From an uncultured Saprospiraceae bacterium (GTDB lineage: Bacteria > Bacteroidota > Bacteroidia > Chitinophagales > Saprospiraceae), in contig CALJIQ010000313.1 of the NCBI GenBank assembly GCA_937973995.1, forward strand, positions 1-35,934: DNA of 35,934 nucleotides. The letters are read 5' to 3'. This document shows positions 33,484 through 35,934 of this stretch, piece after piece. Made by a program: the position numbers and the translations under genes. Position 1 is the first letter of the stretch. Each line of letters begins with the position of its first letter. Under the pieces are notes generated by a model. That model was not told the DNA's origin, did no database searches, and was given only the letters and a program-made list of their open reading frames with translations.

Positions 33484-35682
33484 ATGACCCGACTGTTTTT
33501 ATTATTCTTTTTGCTGGGTAACAACTTCCTAGCTGCACAAGAATTTGTAAATAGCTTTCCCACATTGTCTATAGAAAAAACAGAGGAAGTACTTTCTATA
33601 GATGGCAATGTAAAAGAAGCTGTCTGGTCTTCTGCAAAAAAAGCAACCAACTTCTGGTTACAAGCACCCATAGATGGTGAGCAAGCAAACCAGCAAACAG
33701 AAGTGCAGATGGCATACGATAATAAATTTATCTACATCGCTGCTACTTGTTGGGATGATAATAATTATGTAATCCAAACGCTCAAAAGAGATAACTTTGG
33801 AGAGAGCGATGCATTTGCTATTTTAATTGATCCGGTAAAAGAACAAACAAATGGTATTTTGTTCGCTGTCAATGCATTAGGAGCGCAAACAGAAGCCTTA
33901 TTGACGGAAGGTGGCGTTGATGATAGTTGGGATAATAAGTGGTTGGTTGGCGTAAAAAATTATGCAGATCGTTGGACGGTGGAGATGGCCATTCCTTATA
34001 AAACACTTCGCTTTAAGACAGGGATAGAGGAGTGGGGGATTAACTTTGTTCGGATAGAACCAGGAAGTAATGAAACGCATTCTTGGTCGCCTATACCTCG
34101 CCAATTTAATATTTTTGATTTAGGATATTTGGGTACGCTTTCTTGGGATCGACCACCTGTAAAAACGGGTAAAAATATTTCATTAATTCCTTATGCCACT
34201 GCTTCCTTAAATAGAGATTATCAACGTTTATCTACTACTATTCCTACTCTAAAACAAGAAGATTTTGAAGTGGGTGGAGATGCTAAAATTGCTTTATCTT
34301 CCACGTTGAATTTAGACCTCACCATCAATCCAGATTTTTCTCAAGTAGAAGTAGATCGACAAGTAACCAACCTTACTCGCTTCAATATTTTCTTCCCGGA
34401 ACGCCGTCAATTTTTTATTGAAAATGCCGATGTCTTTAATGACTTTGGACAGTTTGCGGAACGTCCCTTTTACTCTCGCCGTATTGGTTTGAATGAGTCG
34501 GGTAATACCATTCCTATTAAATATGGTTTGCGATTGAGTGGCAACGTCAATTCCAAATTGCGATTGGGATTGATGAATATGCACAGCAAATCCAACCTTA
34601 CTAATTATGGTCAAAACTATAGCGCACTTACCTTTCAACACCGACTTTGGAAACGTTCTTCTATAAAAGGAATTTTTTTAAATCGACAAGGTTTTTCTGA
34701 TGGAGAAACTTTGGAAGGAGATTATGGACGCAATGTTGGAGGGGAATTTAATTATAGTACGTCTGATGGAAAATGGAGAAGTCAGGTTGGATATATCCAT
34801 TCCTTGAAAGAAAATTTTGATAATAAAAATCGACACCTCTACGGTCGCTTTGATTATGACGGTGTCAATTTTAGAACTTTTTTTACGGTGCAACATATGG
34901 GAGAAAATTACTTCTCCGATATGGGATTTAATAGACGCTTGTTCAATTTTGATCCAACCACAGGTGAGACAATTCGAGTGGGGTTTACGCAGTTTGGCAA
35001 TATGCTGAACTACTACATCTATCCAAAAGATAGTAAAAATATTAATTTTCATTGGTCTGGTTTAGAGAACTTTGTGTACTTAAATCCTAATGGTAGCATT
35101 AATGAATGGTACACCCGATTACGTCATTTTTTCTTTTTTAAAAATACCAGCCAACTGCGTTTTCGGTTGAATAATAATTATGTGGATCTACTTTTTCCGT
35201 TTGCGTTAACTGCTACTCCTTTGCCAGTTAAGTCCTACAATATGACGGAGTTCAATGTTCAATTCAATACCGATTTACGAAAGCGATTGAACACGGAATG
35301 GTTTATCGTTTTTGGAGAATTTTATGAAGGAACAAAATTGACTTATCGAGGAAGTGTTTCCTATCGTGTACAACCGTGGGGGAATTTTTCATTAGGTATT
35401 GAACAGAATAATATCCGAATGCCGGAGCCCTACGGTAATCTAGATTTGACCTTAGCAACGGGTAGTATTGAAATTAATTTTGCGACTAATCTCTTCTTTA
35501 CCACCTTCCTACAATATAACACCCAAGCTGATAATTTTAATATCAATGCTCGTTTCCAATGGCGCTTTGCACCGATGTCTGATTTGTTTTTGGTCTATAC
35601 GGATAACTATTTGGTGGATGGTAAATTTGGACCTAAGACGAGGAGTTTGGTGTTGAAGGCTAATTATTGGTTGACGCTTTGA
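33484..35682 (+). CDS. CBM9-like/DUF5916 outer-membrane protein
   Basis: Exported protein of 732 aa. The signal peptide (about 1-19, LFLLFFLLGNNFLAAQ) is followed by a carbohydrate-binding family 9-like domain (about 25-200, LSIDGNVKEAVWSSAKKATNF, FIYIAATCWDD, WTVEMAIPYKTLRF). A DUF5916 region follows to the end, with its hallmark NIFFPERRQFFIENADVF and FYSRRIGL. The last about 400 aa show the alternating aromatic/polar strands of an outer-membrane beta-barrel, ending in VLKANYWLTL. The family is widespread in Bacteroidota and often annotated as hydrolase-like, but no catalytic role is established and I see no active-site motif. I chose ATG at 33484; an in-frame TTG two codons upstream (33478) would also open the frame and neither has a clear Shine-Dalgarno sequence. 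It lies 30 bp after the symporter, suggesting one operon. The stop is 3 bp from octamer array 3. Confidence 0.88.
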   Translation: MTRLFLLFFLLGNNFLAAQEFVNSFPTLSIEKTEEVLSIDGNVKEAVWSSAKKATNFWLQAPIDGEQANQQTEVQMAYDNKFIYIAATCWDDNNYVIQTLKRDNFGESDAFAILIDPVKEQTNGILFAVNALGAQTEALLTEGGVDDSWDNKWLVGVKNYADRWTVEMAIPYKTLRFKTGIEEWGINFVRIEPGSNETHSWSPIPRQFNIFDLGYLGTLSWDRPPVKTGKNISLIPYATASLNRDYQRLSTTIPTLKQEDFEVGGDAKIALSSTLNLDLTINPDFSQVEVDRQVTNLTRFNIFFPERRQFFIENADVFNDFGQFAERPFYSRRIGLNESGNTIPIKYGLRLSGNVNSKLRLGLMNMHSKSNLTNYGQNYSALTFQHRLWKRSSIKGIFLNRQGFSDGETLEGDYGRNVGGEFNYSTSDGKWRSQVGYIHSLKENFDNKNRHLYGRFDYDGVNFRTFFTVQHMGENYFSDMGFNRRLFNFDPTTGETIRVGFTQFGNMLNYYIYPKDSKNINFHWSGLENFVYLNPNGSINEWYTRLRHFFFFKNTSQLRFRLNNNYVDLLFPFALTATPLPVKSYNMTEFNVQFNTDLRKRLNTEWFIVFGEFYEGTKLTYRGSVSYRVQPWGNFSLGIEQNNIRMPEPYGNLDLTLATGSIEINFATNLFFTTFLQYNTQADNFNINARFQWRFAPMSDLFLVYTDNYLVDGKFGPKTRSLVLKANYWLTL

Positions 35683-35685
35683 GGT

Positions 35686-35885
35686 GATTGTTCTATTGTC
35701 TCATTGTTCCATTGTTCCATTGTACCATTGTACCATTGTACCATTGTACCATTGTTCCATTGTCTCATTGTCTCATTGTCTCATTGTACCATTGTCTCAT
35801 TGTCTCATTGTCTCATTGTTCCATTGTCTCATTGTTCCATTGTCTCATTGTTCCATTGTCTCATTGTTCCATTGTCTCATTGTCA
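35686..35885 (+). repeat. octamer minisatellite array 3 (25 units)
   Basis: Twenty-five in-phase 8-bp units, mostly CATTGTCT, CATTGTTC and a local run of CATTGTAC, a variant not seen in arrays 1 and 2. It begins 3 bp after the stop of the CBM9/DUF5916 gene and is followed by the 41-bp conserved element. Confidence 0.95.
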
Positions 35886-35893
35886 GAAATTAT

Positions 35894-35934
35894 ACAGAAT
35901 TATTGAAACAGTTGAGAACCGATCAGATCACCTT
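35894..35934 (+). repeat. 41-bp conserved element flanking octamer array 3, cut by window edge
   Basis: Begins ACAGAATTATTGAAAC and matches the minus strand of 5296-5336 with four mismatches over 41 bp, up to the window end. In the left copy the sequence continues into a GATCACT/AGTGATC palindrome; whether this copy does cannot be seen here. Confidence 0.85.

Noticed and set aside
35688-35906. Open frame of 72 codons on octamer array 3
   Set aside because: Same artefact of the repeat; no coding features.
1-35934. tRNA, rRNA, transposase or integrase genes
   Set aside because: None seen on either strand by reading; no cloverleaf-like or transposase-like sequence was found.

Overview
This AT-rich window reads as Bacteroidota, most likely a Saprospiraceae-type (Lewinella/Haliscomenobacter-like) genome. 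Four lines of evidence support this: type IX secretion (T9SS) C-terminal sorting domains of both type A and type B; Bacteroidota-style giant adhesins built from Ig/PKD-like, HYR-like and DUF11 modules; a lamin-tail plus leucine-rich-repeat protein with CDDG linkers; and a Gram-negative Kdo transferase. The taxonomic call is inference from domain style, not a database match.

Layout. From the left edge to about 31.6 kb every gene is on the minus strand: the near-complete N-terminal part of Kdo transferase WaaA/KdtA; a 1206-aa T9SS type B modular surface protein; a repeat-rich intergenic region (4.87-5.80 kb); a 276-aa T9SS type A secreted protein; a 770-aa Ig-like/SprB-like protein with a signal peptide but no recognisable sorting tail; and one 22-kb gene for a 7329-aa giant adhesin. 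The adhesin runs, in order: signal peptide, lectin-like and thioester-domain-like head, a carbohydrate-binding module apparently nested in an Ig-like domain, Ig-like domains, 27 tandem DUF11 units of about 160 aa with Asp-rich tails, three HYR-like domains, 12 Ig/PKD-like repeats with a calcium-binding insert, two tail domains shared with the 770-aa protein, and a type B sorting domain. After a divergent intergenic region the plus strand carries a dicarboxylate/glutamate-type sodium symporter and, 30 bp downstream, a CBM9-like/DUF5916 outer-membrane protein.

How it fits together. Most of the window is investment in the cell surface: four predicted exported proteins on the minus strand, an LPS-core enzyme and an outer-membrane barrel. 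The giant protein and its 770-aa neighbour share the same tail domain and Ig modules, which suggests duplication from a common ancestor and perhaps a functional pairing.

The most unusual DNA-level signal is a dispersed composite repeat. Three perfectly phased 8-bp minisatellite arrays (19, 23 and 25 units with an invariant ATTG core) are present. Two face each other around a palindrome-rich spacer, and two are joined to the same 41-bp conserved element in opposite orientations. A second kind of short-unit inverted array (7-bp units) sits directly upstream of the symporter.
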